64,000 nucleotides of DNA, from contig CAVVSK010000022.1 of the NCBI GenBank assembly GCA_963750965.1, forward strand, positions 186,001 to 250,000. Direction: 5' to 3'. Shown here piece after piece: positions 37,170 to 46,163 of the stretch. The notes beneath the pieces are model-generated. The model saw only the letters and a list, made by a program, of their open reading frames with translations. It was not told the DNA's origin and did no database searches. The stretch comes from CANKHA01 sp963750965 (GTDB lineage Bacteria > Pseudomonadota > Alphaproteobacteria > Rhizobiales > Xanthobacteraceae). How positions within the stretch are numbered: position 1 is the stretch's first letter; every line of letters starts with the position of its first letter. The position numbers and the translations under genes were made by a program.

Positions 37170-38008
37170 TCGCGGGCGATGCACCTTTCGAAGCGGATCT
37201 GGCCGAGCGCGGCACGGACGAGCCAGCTTTGGTCGTGGACGTAGAAGGTTTTGAGGGGCCGCTCGATCTTCTGCTCATGCTGGCCCGTCAGCAGAAGGTG
37301 GACCTCGCAAAGATTTCGATCTTGGCGCTGGCCGATCAATATCTCGCCTTCGTCGAGGAAGCGCGCAAGCTGCGGCTCGAGCTTGCCGCCGATTACCTCG
37401 TAATGGCGGCGTGGCTGGCCTATCTGAAGTCGCGGCTGCTCTTGCCGGATGCCGGCGGCATCGAAGGTCCGAGTGCGGAAGATATGGCGACCGCGCTGGC
37501 CTATCGGCTGCGGCGGCTGGAAGCTTTCCGCCATGCCGCCGAACGATTGCTCGAACGTCCGCAGCTCGGACGCGATTTCCACGAGCGCGGCGATCCGGAG
37601 CCGATTGCCGAGATCAGGCGGCCGCAATGGACGGCGACGCTCTACGATCTGCTCACGGCCTATGCTCAGCAGCGCCAGAACAAGGCGCTCGCGCATGTGC
37701 GTTTCGCCAAACGCACGGTGTGGTCGCTCGCCGAAGCGCGCGCAGCGCTGGAGCGGCTGCTCGGGCAGGCGCAGGACTGGAGCCAGCTCGACGAATATCT
37801 GTTCAAATATCTGGTGGAACCGGCGATGCGGCCTACCGTGTTTGCGTCGAGCTTCGCATCCGTCCTGGAACTGGTTCGCGAGGGCGTGGCGGAAATTCAC
37901 CAGCACGAGCCGTTCGCGCCGATCTACTTGCGCAAGCGTATAGTGGCGAATGACGTCGCCGCCGGCGATTCGATCGGGGGCACCGCGCTGAGGGCGGTAG
38001 AAACATAA
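37166..38008 (+). CDS. scpA: Segregation and condensation protein A
   Basis: Kleisin subunit that links SMC heads in chromosome condensation, 280 residues. The N-terminal 'FEGPLDLLLMLARQQKVDLA' and 'AADYLVMAAWLAYLKSRLLL' bind the SMC neck, and the C-terminal winged-helix part binds the SMC cap. It overlaps nagZ by four bases and is followed by scpB after 12 bases. Confidence 0.94.
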   Translation: MIAGDAPFEADLAERGTDEPALVVDVEGFEGPLDLLLMLARQQKVDLAKISILALADQYLAFVEEARKLRLELAADYLVMAAWLAYLKSRLLLPDAGGIEGPSAEDMATALAYRLRRLEAFRHAAERLLERPQLGRDFHERGDPEPIAEIRRPQWTATLYDLLTAYAQQRQNKALAHVRFAKRTVWSLAEARAALERLLGQAQDWSQLDEYLFKYLVEPAMRPTVFASSFASVLELVREGVAEIHQHEPFAPIYLRKRIVANDVAAGDSIGGTALRAVET

Positions 38009-38020
38009 TAAGAGGGAGCT

Positions 38021-38737
38021 ATGGGAATGCCAAGTGTGGCCAAAAGGCACCTGGTGATTGCGGCGGACGAGGTTGAGTCGATGAGTGAAACACGGCCGGA
38101 AGAGCTTCGGCTGGTGGAGGCGCTGCTGTTTGCGTCGGCGGAGCCGCTCGACGAGAAGGTACTAGCGGCACGATTGCCGCAGGGCGTCGACGTCAAAACG
38201 GTGCTGAAGCAATTGCAGGCGGAATATGCGCCGCGCGGCGTCAATCTCCTGCGCGTCGCCGGCAAATGGGCGTTCCGGACTGCCAACGATCTGTCCTGGC
38301 TGTTGACCAAGGATTCTGTTGTGCCGCGCAAATTGTCCCGCGCGGCGATCGAGACGCTTGCTATTGTCGCCTATCACCAGCCGGTGACGCGAGCGGAAGT
38401 GGAAGAGATCCGCGGCATCTCGGCGGCGAAGGGTACGCTCGACGTGCTGCTGGAAACGGGTTGGGTGCGCCCGCGGGGACGCCGCAAGGCTCCGGGCCGG
38501 CCCGTCACCTACGGCACGACCGAAGCTTTCCTGTCGCATTTCGGCCTGGAAGCGCTCGACGATCTGCCGGGATTGGACGAATTAAAGGGATCTGGCCTTC
38601 TGGATGGCCGGCTGCCGCCGGGCTTCTCCGTGCCCAGCCCGTCTGACGATCCGGCCTTGCGCGATGACGAAGACCCGCTGGAGCCGGAGGATCTCGACCT
38701 AGGGCTCGCGCCGCCGGCCTCACGGGGTGAGAATTAA
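38021..38737 (+). CDS. scpB: Segregation and condensation protein B
   Basis: Kite subunit of the SMC-ScpAB condensin, 238 residues. Two winged-helix domains are visible: 'RLVEALLFASAEPLDEKVLA' and 'AIETLAIVAYHQPVTRAEVE' with 'TGWVRPRGRRKAPGRPVTYG'. An acidic tail follows. The ATG at 38021 has GAGGGAG immediately upstream; a later ATG (MSETRPEEL) is possible. Operon with scpA. Confidence 0.93.
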   Translation: MGMPSVAKRHLVIAADEVESMSETRPEELRLVEALLFASAEPLDEKVLAARLPQGVDVKTVLKQLQAEYAPRGVNLLRVAGKWAFRTANDLSWLLTKDSVVPRKLSRAAIETLAIVAYHQPVTRAEVEEIRGISAAKGTLDVLLETGWVRPRGRRKAPGRPVTYGTTEAFLSHFGLEALDDLPGLDELKGSGLLDGRLPPGFSVPSPSDDPALRDDEDPLEPEDLDLGLAPPASRGEN

Positions 38738-38873
38738 GGCAACGCTTCCGTCATCTAAACGGATGTAGGACCACGGCCTAAGTCCTTGTTTTTGCCGCGT
38801 CCGGGGCCTAGCTTCGTTGCTGAAACACCGGCGGACCGATGGCCGCAATCCCGTCGATGCGGAGGATTTCCGA

Positions 38874-39134
38874 ATGGGTTCCCTGAGTATATGGCATTGG
38901 ATCGTGGTCGGCGTGATCGTGCTGCTGCTGTTCGGGCGCGGCAAGATTTCCGAATTGATGGGTGATGTTGCCCAGGGCATCAAAGCCTTCAAGAAGGGCA
39001 TGGCTGAAGAAAAGGCCGACACCGATACGTCCAAGGACACGCCGGTGAAGACCATCGACCATGCGCCTGGTACGTCGCCCGACATGAAAACCCACTCCGA
39101 GAGCGAAAAGCGTTTCGGAGGCGGCACGGTCTGA
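38874..39134 (+). CDS. tatA: Sec-independent translocase protein TatA
   Basis: Pore-forming subunit of the twin-arginine translocon, 86 residues. The ATG at 38874 follows GGAGG at eight bases. The N-terminal membrane helix (SIWHWIVVGVIVLLLFGRGK) is followed by the amphipathic helix 'ISELMGDVAQGIKAFKKGM' and a charged tail. An upstream in-frame start lacks these supports. tatB and tatC follow. Confidence 0.94.
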   Translation: MGSLSIWHWIVVGVIVLLLFGRGKISELMGDVAQGIKAFKKGMAEEKADTDTSKDTPVKTIDHAPGTSPDMKTHSESEKRFGGGTV

Positions 39135-39214
39135 CCGCGACGCGCCTTCCGCATGTGAAACCGGAAGAGCTGCGAGGCACACGACGGGCCGCGGGTTTTT
39201 GGAGTTGACCCTCG

Positions 39215-39637
39215 ATGTTCGATATCGGTTGGGGCGAGTTTCTCGTCATCGGCATCGTCGCGCTGATCGTGATCGGCCCGAAGGAATTGCCGGGAGTGCT
39301 GCGCTCGCTCGGCCAGGGCATAAGCAAGATCCGCCGTATGGCCTCCGAGTTTCAGGGCCAATTCCAGGAAGCGATGCGCGAAGCGGAAATGGCCGAGTTA
39401 AAAAAATCGGTCGATGAGGTGAGCGCTGCCGCACGCGGCTTTACATATTACGATCCGATGAATCCCGACGGTCTGGAACCGAAGGCGGAGGCCAAATCCG
39501 CCGAGACCGCGACATTGCCCGCGCCGGAAGAACCTCCCGCATTGCCATCGCCGACGGAATCGTCGGCGCCCGCCTTGCCCGAGCCCGATCTCAGTCCCGC
39601 GGACACGCCCAAGCCGGGTGAGGGCCGCTCGTCATGA
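39215..39637 (+). CDS. tatB: Sec-independent translocase protein TatB
   Basis: Receptor-complex subunit of the Tat translocon, 140 residues. The N-terminus 'MFDIGWGEFLVIGIVALIVI' followed by 'GPKELPGVLRSLGQGISKIR' is the TatB form, with the Glu in the helix and the GPKELP hinge. A long amphipathic helix and a Pro/Glu-rich tail end the protein. The stop overlaps the tatC start by four bases. Confidence 0.94.
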   Translation: MFDIGWGEFLVIGIVALIVIGPKELPGVLRSLGQGISKIRRMASEFQGQFQEAMREAEMAELKKSVDEVSAAARGFTYYDPMNPDGLEPKAEAKSAETATLPAPEEPPALPSPTESSAPALPEPDLSPADTPKPGEGRSS

Positions 39638-40428
39638 GCCACGAGGACATCGAGGCTACCAAGGCGCCTTTGATGGAGCACCTGATCGAGCTGCGCTCGC
39701 GGCTGATCAAGGCGCTCATTGCCTTCGCCATCACCTTCGCGCTGTGTTTTTACTTCGCAAAAACGATCTATAACATCCTGGTCTGGCCCTTTGTCTGGGT
39801 CGCCGGGGTGGAGAATTCGAAATTCATCTACACCGCGCTGCTGGAATATTTTGTCACCCAGCTCAAGCTCGCCATGTTCGGCGCGGCCTTTCTGTCTTTT
39901 CCCATCGTGGCCGCGCAGATATACATGTTCGTGGCACCCGGGCTTTACCGTCACGAGCGCCACGCATTCCTGCCTTATCTCGTGGCGACACCGTTTTTCT
40001 TCGCGCTGGGATCGATGCTGGTCTATTTCCTCGTGCTGCCGTTGCTGGTGCGCTTCTCGCTCGGCATGCAGCAGGGCGGCGAGGGGGTGGCGGAAATCGC
40101 ACTCTTGCCAAAGGTGGGCGAATATCTCTCGCTGATGATGAGCCTGATCTTCGCCTTCGGCATCGCCTTCCAATTGCCCGTGATCCTGACGCTGCTCGGG
40201 CGCGTCGGCATCATCACCTCGCAGCAGCTGAAGGAAAAACGCCGCTACTTCATTGTCGGTGCCTTCGTGCTGGCGGCCGTGCTGACGCCGCCCGATGTCA
40301 TCAGTCAGCTCTCGCTTGCGCTGCCGCTTTTGGTTCTCTACGAGGGCTCGATCTGGTCGGTGCGTTTGGTGGAGAAGAAAGCCAGGCCGGCCGCCGCCGG
40401 CGCGCCCGAAGCCAAGCCGGCGGAATAG
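39634..40428 (+). CDS. tatC: Sec-independent translocase protein TatC
   Basis: Six-helix membrane protein that recognises the twin-arginine signal, 264 residues. It starts 'MSHEDIEATKAPLMEHLIEL' with the conserved 'HLIELRSRL' segment, and the periplasmic 'FVAPGLYRHERHAFLP' loop is typical. Translationally coupled to tatB. A pair of inverted REP-like elements follows before serS. Confidence 0.95.
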   Translation: MSHEDIEATKAPLMEHLIELRSRLIKALIAFAITFALCFYFAKTIYNILVWPFVWVAGVENSKFIYTALLEYFVTQLKLAMFGAAFLSFPIVAAQIYMFVAPGLYRHERHAFLPYLVATPFFFALGSMLVYFLVLPLLVRFSLGMQQGGEGVAEIALLPKVGEYLSLMMSLIFAFGIAFQLPVILTLLGRVGIITSQQLKEKRRYFIVGAFVLAAVLTPPDVISQLSLALPLLVLYEGSIWSVRLVEKKARPAAAGAPEAKPAE

Positions 40429-40440
40429 CCTGTTCATTCC

Positions 40441-40530
40441 GTCATGCCCGGCCTTGTGCCGGGCATCTCGCTTAGGTAGGCAACGCCGTGCGTTTCTTAT
40501 CGGGATGGCCGGAACAAGTCCGGCCATGAC
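40441..40530. repeat. Two inverted REP-like palindromes
   Basis: Two hairpins 40 bases apart: ATGCCCGGC-CTTGT-GCCGGGCAT (40444-40466) and ATGGCCGGA-ACAAG-TCCGGCCAT (40505-40527). The second loop is the reverse complement of the first, and both units carry GTCATG/CATC edges in opposite orientation. This is the extragenic palindrome family seen throughout Bradyrhizobium and Rhodopseudomonas-type genomes. It may end or stabilise the tatC transcript. Confidence 0.85.
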
Positions 40531-40547
40531 GCGGAAAAGACTTCATC

Positions 40548-41980
40548 ATGCACGACATCAGATGGATCCGCGAGCATCCGGCCGAGTTCGATCGCGGGCT
40601 GGAACGGCGCAACCTGCCGGCGCAGTCGAAAGAGCTGCTGCACGCTCGACGAGCGCCGGCGCGCGGCCATTACTCAATTCGAGCAGGCGCAGGCGCGCCG
40701 CAACGCGGCGTCGAAGGAAATCGGCGAGGCGAAGAAGAACAAGGACGAAGCCGCGGCCAAAAAGCTGATGGCGGAAGTGGCCGCGCTGAAGGAGCAGCTC
40801 GGGCAGCTCGAAGCCGACGCCAAGGCGGCGGAAGAGGAGCTCAACAAGGTCCTTGCCACTATTCCCAATCTGCCGGCGGACGACGTGCCGGACGGCAAGG
40901 ACGAAAAGGCCAACGTTCAAAAATCCGAGTGGGGGACGAAGCGAGATTATGCCTTCAAGCCCAGGCAGCATTTCGATCTCGGCGAAGCGCTCGGGCAAAT
41001 GGATTTTGAGACCGCCGCGAAAATCTCCGGCGCGCGTTTTGTGGTGCTGAAGAAGGGCCTGGCGCGGCTGGAGCGCGCGCTCGGCCAGTTCATGCTCGAC
41101 CTGCACACGACCGAGCACGGCTATACGGAAGTGAACCCGCCGCTGCTGGTGCGCGACGAGACGATGTTTGGCACGGCGCAATTGCCGAAGTTCGTAGAGG
41201 ACCAATTCTTAGCTACCGGTGCCAGATGCGGATAGATCTGCTGCCGAGCTACGATGAAGCTCGCGATCGACAGCGATAGAAGTTTCGCATAGCGGAGCGC
41301 CATCGGATGCAATGGCTACAAATCTCACGACAACGTATTGGTACGATCGCGTCGTTCTCAGAAGAATATGCTGACCCTTTTGGCTCATCCCCACCGCCGA
41401 AGTGCCGCTGACCAATCTCGTGCGCGAGTCGATTGTAGAGGAAGCCGAGCTGCCGATGCGGCTCACTGCCTGCACGCCCTGCTTTCGGGCCGAAGCCGGC
41501 GCGGCCGGCAAAGACACGCGCGGGATGATCCGCCAGCATCAGTTCACCAAAGTAGAACTGGTTTCGATCACCACGCCGGAAGAATCCAGAAACGAGCACG
41601 AGCGCATGCTGACCTGCGCAGAGGAGGTGCTGCGCCAGCTCGATCTGCCATATCGCGTGGTGACACTCTGCACCGGCGATATGGGTTTTGCCGCGCAGAA
41701 AACCTATGACATCGAGGTCTGGCTGCCGGGGCAGGGGATGTATCGCGAAATTTCCTCCTGCTCGGTCTGCGGCGATTTCCAGGCGCGCCGGATGAATGCG
41801 CGCGTGCGCGGCAAGGACCGTACCGTACGCCATGTCCACACGCTGAACGGCTCGGGGGTCGCGGTCGGCCGCGCGCTGATTGCGGTGATGGAAAATTATC
41901 AGCAGGAAAACGGCGCGATCGCCGTGCCGGACGTGCTGGCGCCTTATATGGGCGGCATCAAGACCATCGAGCGGGCATGA
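40548..41980 (+). pseudogene. serS: Seryl-tRNA synthetase, interrupted by a frameshift and a ~160-bp insertion
   Basis: The first segment gives the N-terminal coiled-coil arm (MHDIRWIREHPAEFDRGLER). An indel near 40640 shifts it. The second frame continues through 'RPRQHFDLGEAL'-like motif 1 sequence and 'MFGTAQLPKFVEDQFLATG', ending at 41220. From 41381 the third segment resumes exactly where the family continues ('WLIPTAEVPLTNLVRESIVE') and holds motif 2, 'TPCFRAEAGAAGKDTRGMIR', and motif 3, 'HTLNGSGVAVGRALIAVMEN', to the stop. Together they make a complete enzyme of about 424 residues. The 160 bases between 41221 and 41380 match nothing in SerS and bring in stop codons. SerS is essential, so misassembly, a second copy elsewhere, or a recent insertion must explain this. 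It overlaps surE by four bases. Confidence 0.88.
41221..41380. other. Foreign ~160-bp insert within serS
   Basis: The insert lies between the codons for 'FLATG' and 'WLIPTAEVP', which are adjacent (allowing one or two residues) in all SerS proteins I know. It is visibly poorer in G+C than its surroundings, has stops in all forward frames, and is open on the minus strand. Its length is not a multiple of three. No terminal inverted repeat or target duplication is apparent. Confidence 0.75.
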
Positions 41981-42744
41981 TGCGCATCCTCGTCACCAAC
42001 GACGACGGCATCAATGCCGAAGGCCTCGAGGTATGCGAGCAGATCGCGCGCGCCTTGTCCGACGAGGTCTGGGTGGTCGCGCCGGAATACGATCAGTCCG
42101 GCGTCGCGCATTCGCTCTCGATCAATGATCCGCTGCGCCTGCGCTCGATCGGTACGCGCAGATTTGCGGTGAAAGGCACGCCGACCGATTGCGTCATCAT
42201 GGGCGCCTATCACCTGATGAAGGACGGCCCGCCCGATCTGGTGCTGTCGGGCGTTAATTTGGGACGCAACGCCGGCGAGGACGTGACTTATTCCGGCACC
42301 GTCGCCGGCGCAATTGAGGGTGCCATCCTCAACATTCCGTCGGTCGCGCTGTCGCAGGCTTGTGCCATGACCGATGGGAAATTGCCGCATTGGGAAACCA
42401 CAATCCAACACGCCCCCGACCTGATCCGGCGCGTGCTGGCGGAAGGCATTCCGAAAGACGTGCTGATCAACATGAATTTTCCGGATTGCCCGCCGGACAA
42501 GGTGCGGGGCGTTTCGGTGACCACCCAGGGCAAGCGCAACCAGGCGCAGATGGCGATCGAAAGCCGCCGTGACGGCCGCGGCAATCCTTATTACTGGATC
42601 GCCTTCAAAGGCCGGTACAAGCCGACGACCAGCGACGGCACCGACATCTGGGCGCTGGCGGATAATCGCATCTCGATCACACCGCTGCGGATCGACATGA
42701 CGGATGAGCCTTACCTGACGCGGCTGGCGGAAGTCTTTGGATAA
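41977..42744 (+). CDS. surE: 5'/3'-nucleotidase (survival protein)
   Basis: Metal-dependent phosphatase acting on nucleoside monophosphates, 255 residues. Metal-binding 'RILVTNDDGINAEG' lies at the N-terminus, with 'EYDQSGVAHSLSI' and 'GVNLGRNAGEDVTYSGTVAG' following. Start at 41977 or one codon later. Coupled to serS through an ATGA overlap; pcm follows after a divergent response regulator, the usual serS-surE-pcm neighbourhood. Confidence 0.94.
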   Translation: MMRILVTNDDGINAEGLEVCEQIARALSDEVWVVAPEYDQSGVAHSLSINDPLRLRSIGTRRFAVKGTPTDCVIMGAYHLMKDGPPDLVLSGVNLGRNAGEDVTYSGTVAGAIEGAILNIPSVALSQACAMTDGKLPHWETTIQHAPDLIRRVLAEGIPKDVLINMNFPDCPPDKVRGVSVTTQGKRNQAQMAIESRRDGRGNPYYWIAFKGRYKPTTSDGTDIWALADNRISITPLRIDMTDEPYLTRLAEVFG

Positions 42745-42801
42745 AGCCGCCGCCGGAGCCCACCGGATCGGGTCCACGGCAGGCTTTGCAAGGGTCCTGC
42801 T

Positions 42802-43185
42802 CTACGCCGGCAGCAGTTGCGCCAGCATCCGCTTCAACTCGTCGAGCTGGAACGGCTTCTGCAAGGTCGGCCGGTTGCGGTAATTATCGGGCAGTCCGCG
42901 GCCGCCATAGCCGGTGACAAACATGAAGGGCAGGCCGCGTTTGCCGATCAGGTCGGCTACCGGGTAGACGTCCTGCCCATCCAGGTTCACGTCGAGGATC
43001 GCAAGATCGAAATCCTTGGTCTGGGCCATCTCGGCCGCTTCATCGACGCGTCCGGCCATGCCGACCAGATCATAACCGAGGTCGGTGAGCATATCCTCCA
43101 GCAGCATGCGGATCAGGAATTCGTCCTCGACCACGAAAATACGGCGCCCAGTCCGCGGGGAAGCTGGGTCTGTGGCCGCGTTCAT
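42802..43185 (-). CDS. Single-domain response regulator
   Basis: A 127-residue receiver without an output domain. The acidic pocket 'VVEDEFLIRML' (Glu20, Asp21), phospho-acceptor Asp65 in 'LAILDVNLDGQ', Thr in 'FVTGYG' and Lys in 'LQKPFQ' are all present. Such stand-alone receivers pass phosphate in relays or act on partner kinases. No kinase is adjacent. The ATG at 43185 is chosen because the longer frame has no receiver-like sequence. Confidence 0.86.
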   Translation of the reverse strand: MNAATDPASPRTGRRIFVVEDEFLIRMLLEDMLTDLGYDLVGMAGRVDEAAEMAQTKDFDLAILDVNLDGQDVYPVADLIGKRGLPFMFVTGYGGRGLPDNYRNRPTLQKPFQLDELKRMLAQLLPA

Positions 43186-43333
43186 GCAAGGATTCCTGTA
43201 AGCGCGCCGATCGCGCGGTGGCGGAATATAGCCCGGCTTCAGAGGGCCGCAAGAGCGGTCACCGTCGGCCCTTGAGCCTATATCGGCAGCGTCCATAATG
43301 GCATGTCGGCGGCAGTTGAGAGGTAACAACAAC

Positions 43334-43993
43334 GTGGCTGAACTATCGCAGGATCCGGAGCGCGTCGGACGCATGGAATTCATGCTGACGCTCCGCCGGC
43401 GCGGGATCAGTGACCAGGCCGTATTGCGGGCTATGGACGAAGTGCCGCGCGAGCATTTTGTCGCGCCGGACTGCCTTGACGTTGCCTATAGCGACCATGC
43501 GCTGCCGATCGCTTGTGGTCAGACCATCAGCCAGCCTTATGTCGTTGCCTATATGACCGAGCAGCTTGCGGTTGAACCGCAGCACCGCGTGCTCGAGATC
43601 GGCACCGGCTCCGGATATCAGGCCGCCGTGCTGTCGCGCTTGGTGCGCAAAGTGGTGAGCATCGAGCGGTACCGTACGCTTGCGGAAGCAGCGCGCAACA
43701 GGCTCCGCACGCTCGGGTACGACAATGTCGAGGTGGTGGTGGGCGATGGGTTTGCCGGTGTGCCCGCGCGCGCGCCTTACGACCGCATCATCGTCACCGC
43801 GGCGGCCGAGAATGTCCCCGAGGTCCTGGTCGAGCAGCTTGTCGAGAGCGGTGTACTGCTGCTGCCGCTTGGTCCCCACGATGGCACACAGGAGATCGTA
43901 AAATTAACCAAGACCAACGAAGGCTTGGTGCAAGAGCAACTCATCGGAGTGCGCTTTGTGCCGCTGTTGCGCGGGCAGGCACGCGAGTTGTGA
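43334..43993 (+). CDS. pcm: Protein-L-isoaspartate O-methyltransferase
   Basis: Repairs isoaspartyl residues in aged proteins using SAM, 219 residues. GTG at 43334 is preferred as start, with GAGAGG just upstream. It keeps the full family signature: 'VPREHFVAPD', 'GQTISQPYVVAYMTEQL' (62-78) and the SAM motif 'VLEIGTGSGYQAAVL' (86-100). This is the canonical copy, unlike the divergent one at 7486. Confidence 0.93.
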   Translation: MAELSQDPERVGRMEFMLTLRRRGISDQAVLRAMDEVPREHFVAPDCLDVAYSDHALPIACGQTISQPYVVAYMTEQLAVEPQHRVLEIGTGSGYQAAVLSRLVRKVVSIERYRTLAEAARNRLRTLGYDNVEVVVGDGFAGVPARAPYDRIIVTAAAENVPEVLVEQLVESGVLLLPLGPHDGTQEIVKLTKTNEGLVQEQLIGVRFVPLLRGQAREL

Positions 43994-44037
43994 GATGCCA
44001 ATTGGCTTTTGGCCCGTGCAGGCGGCGCAACGGTCGT

Positions 44038-44052
44038 TTAAACCTTGTTTAC
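44038..44052 (+). promoter_or_regulatory. Possible CtrA-type box upstream of the LysM/M23 gene
   Basis: TTAA, seven bases, TTAC, one mismatch from the TTAA-N7-TTAA CtrA consensus of alphaproteobacteria, 60 bases before the start codon of an envelope-remodelling gene. Such sites occur by chance in AT-richer leaders, so this is only suggestive. Confidence 0.25.
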
Positions 44053-44111
44053 CTCAACAGTGTTAACTCACTCAATCGTATCCGTTGCGTCTGAGTATGA
44101 GTGGGTAAACC

Positions 44112-45186
44112 ATGCCATCCCCCGTCGCGTTGCGCGCGTCTTTGCGGCCCTCGTTCATCATGTTGGCGCTGGTGGCCTTGAGTGCCGCCGGTTGCAGCTC
44201 CGACACCAGCCGCTTCGAAAGCCCTTTCTCCAATCCCTTCGCTTCCAAGCCACAGTCGGGCGCAGGCGATGTGACCGCATCGGTAAATTCCGCATCGCGA
44301 CCCGGTGGCGTCGAAAGCAAACCGCTGCCAGCGCCCGGGCAGGCGGCCGGCTCGCTGCCGCCTCCCACGGGGCCCGCCACGATGCATGCTGGGATCGCTG
44401 GGGGGAGCGCACCTCAACCCGCCATGACCGGCGCAGTCAGCCCGCGCTCCAATCAGACCGCCGCGGCGACAGGCTCGTCTGAATCGGCCACGCATACGGT
44501 AACCCCAGGCGAAACCATGATCGGGATCGCTAAGCGTTATAACGTCGCGCTGAAAGATCTTGCGAAGGCCAATCGCGTTGAGCCCCATGCGCAAGTGAAA
44601 ATGGGCGATCGCCTGGTCATTCCGGGCCGCCCGGCCAGCACCAAATCGCCGGCTCTTGCAGCGAAACCGGCCCCGGCCCCGACCCAATCGCAGTCCAAGG
44701 CGGCAGCGGCTCCCGAGAAGAAAGTTGCGTCGATCGAGCCGCAGCACACGGCGCGCGCCGTGAGCCCCACGGCCAGCTGCCGAGGATACAGCAAAGGCTT
44801 CCGACCCGCCCTCATTCCGCTGGCCGGTGCGCGGTCGCATCATTGCTGGCTTCGGACCGAAGCCAAATGGTCAGCAGAATGATGGTATCAATCTCTCAGT
44901 GCCCGAAGGCACCCCGATCAAAGCGGCGGAAGACGGCGTTGTCGCCTATGCCGGTAATGAGCTGAAGGGTTACGGCAACCTCGTGCTGGTCCGTCATCCC
45001 AACGGGTTCGTGACCGCCTATGCGCATGCCAGCGAGCTGCTGGTGAAGCGCGGTGACACGATCAAACGCGGGCAGATCATCGCAAAAGCTGGACAGACCG
45101 GCACGGTCTCGTCACCGCAGGTGCACTTCGAAATCCGCAAGGGCTCGTCGCCGGTCGACCCGACACAATATCTCAACGGCGCCTAG
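44112..45186 (+). CDS. LysM/M23 lipoprotein, NlpD-like murein endopeptidase or amidase activator (frameshifted)
   Basis: The first frame gives a lipoprotein signal (LVALSAAGCSS, lipobox Cys), a Ser/Pro-rich linker and one LysM domain ('HTVTPGETMIGIAKRYNVAL' to 'GDRLVIP'). One base is missing near 44780. The other frame continues 'SFRWPVRGRIIAGFGPKPNG' and 'GINLSVPEGTPIKAAEDGVV', then 'GYGNLVLVRHPNGFVTAYAH' and 'SSPQVHFEIRKGS', the M23 peptidase domain, to 45186. Whole length is about 358 residues. The H-x(3)-D metal site of active LytM enzymes is replaced here ('FGPKPNGQQNDGINL'), and the family's His in 'AHASELLV' and 'HFEIR' remains. An NlpD-like activator role is therefore as likely as peptidase activity. 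It overlaps the convergent ATPase gene by 14 bases. Confidence 0.85.
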
Positions 45187-46123
45187 CTCGTTCCGACACC
45201 CTTCCTGATGCTGCTTGCAGCCGGACGCCGAGCCGTCCGGCGAGATCCTGCACGAATTGCCACGCCACACGGCCCGAACGGGCGCCGCGTGTTGTCGCCC
45301 ATTCCAACGCCTCCCGCGTGAGTTCTTCGCCGGAAAGCGGAATGCCGAAATGCGCGACATAGCCTTCCACCATGGCAAGGTATTCGTCCTGGCTGCAACG
45401 GTGGAAGCCAAGCCATAGTCCGAAGCGGTCTGACAGCGAGACCTTCTCCTCGATCGCCTCGCCAGGATTGATCGCCGTGGCGCGTTCGTTGTCCACCATC
45501 TCGCGTGGCATCAGGTGCCGGCGGTTTGACGTGGCGTAGAGGATCACATTGTCCGGACGACCTTCGATGCCGCCTTCCAACACAGCCTTGAGCGATTTGT
45601 AGGAGGTGTCTTCGCTATCAAAAGAAAGATCGTCGCAGAACAGGATAAAGCGGTCGCGCGCACCGCGCAGCAAATTCATCAAAGCGGGGAGGCTCTCGAT
45701 GTCCTCGCGATGGATTTCGACAAGCTTCAGCTCGCCGGAAGATGTGTCTGCGGCTGAGCTGGCGGCGGCATGCGCCGCTTTCACCAGCGACGACTTGCCC
45801 ATGCCGCGCGCGCCCCAGAGCAGCGCATTATTGGCGGGCAGGCCGCGCGCGAAACGCTCGGTATTTTCCACCAGCAGGTCGCGCACGCGGTCGATGCCCT
45901 TCAATAACGACATCTCTACGCGGTTGACGCGCGGGACCGGCGCCAGACGATTCCCCTCGGGATGCCAGACGAAGGCGCTCGCGGCGGAAAAGTCCGGTAT
46001 CCGTGGCGTGGGCGGCGCGATTCGATCGAGCGCGGCTGCGATACGCGCCGTGTCGCTCAGGGCAGGGCGGGCTGACCCGGCCTTAAGTTTGGTCTTGCCT
46101 TTTGGACGGCTGGCTTTCGGCAT
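45173..46123 (-). CDS. AAA ATPase of the DUF815 family
   Basis: A 316-residue P-loop ATPase with Walker A 'WGARGMGKSS' (103-112), Walker B 'RFILFCDDLSFD' (158-169) and the sensor-like 'VILYATSNRRHLMPREM'. The family is widespread in alpha- and gammaproteobacteria; its cellular role is not established. It normally sits between the LysM/M23 gene and yajC, as here. A perfect 26-bp palindrome lies 15 bases upstream of its start codon. Confidence 0.88.
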   Translation of the reverse strand: MPKASRPKGKTKLKAGSARPALSDTARIAAALDRIAPPTPRIPDFSAASAFVWHPEGNRLAPVPRVNRVEMSLLKGIDRVRDLLVENTERFARGLPANNALLWGARGMGKSSLVKAAHAAASSAADTSSGELKLVEIHREDIESLPALMNLLRGARDRFILFCDDLSFDSEDTSYKSLKAVLEGGIEGRPDNVILYATSNRRHLMPREMVDNERATAINPGEAIEEKVSLSDRFGLWLGFHRCSQDEYLAMVEGYVAHFGIPLSGEELTREALEWATTRGARSGRVAWQFVQDLAGRLGVRLQAASGRVSERARRR

Positions 46124-46137
46124 GTAACAGGCCTCAA

Positions 46138-46163
46138 CATAAGTCGGATATATCCGACTTATG
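46138..46163. promoter_or_regulatory. Perfect 26-bp palindrome, probable operator
   Basis: CATAAGTCGGATA followed by its exact reverse complement. There is no spacer loop and no T-run, so a dimeric repressor site is more likely than a terminator. It lies between the divergent ATPase and yajC genes, close to the ATPase start. Confidence 0.6.

Noticed and set aside
36884..38050. Long minus-strand open frame opposite nagZ and scpA
   Set aside because: Antisense shadow produced by G+C-rich third positions; the + strand genes are certain.
39448..40527. Long minus-strand open frame opposite tatB and tatC
   Set aside because: Shadow frame; the Tat proteins on the + strand are unambiguous.
41221..41380. 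In-frame palindromic coding element or intron in serS
   Set aside because: The insert is not a multiple of three, holds stops, is not palindromic, and is far too short for a group I or II intron.
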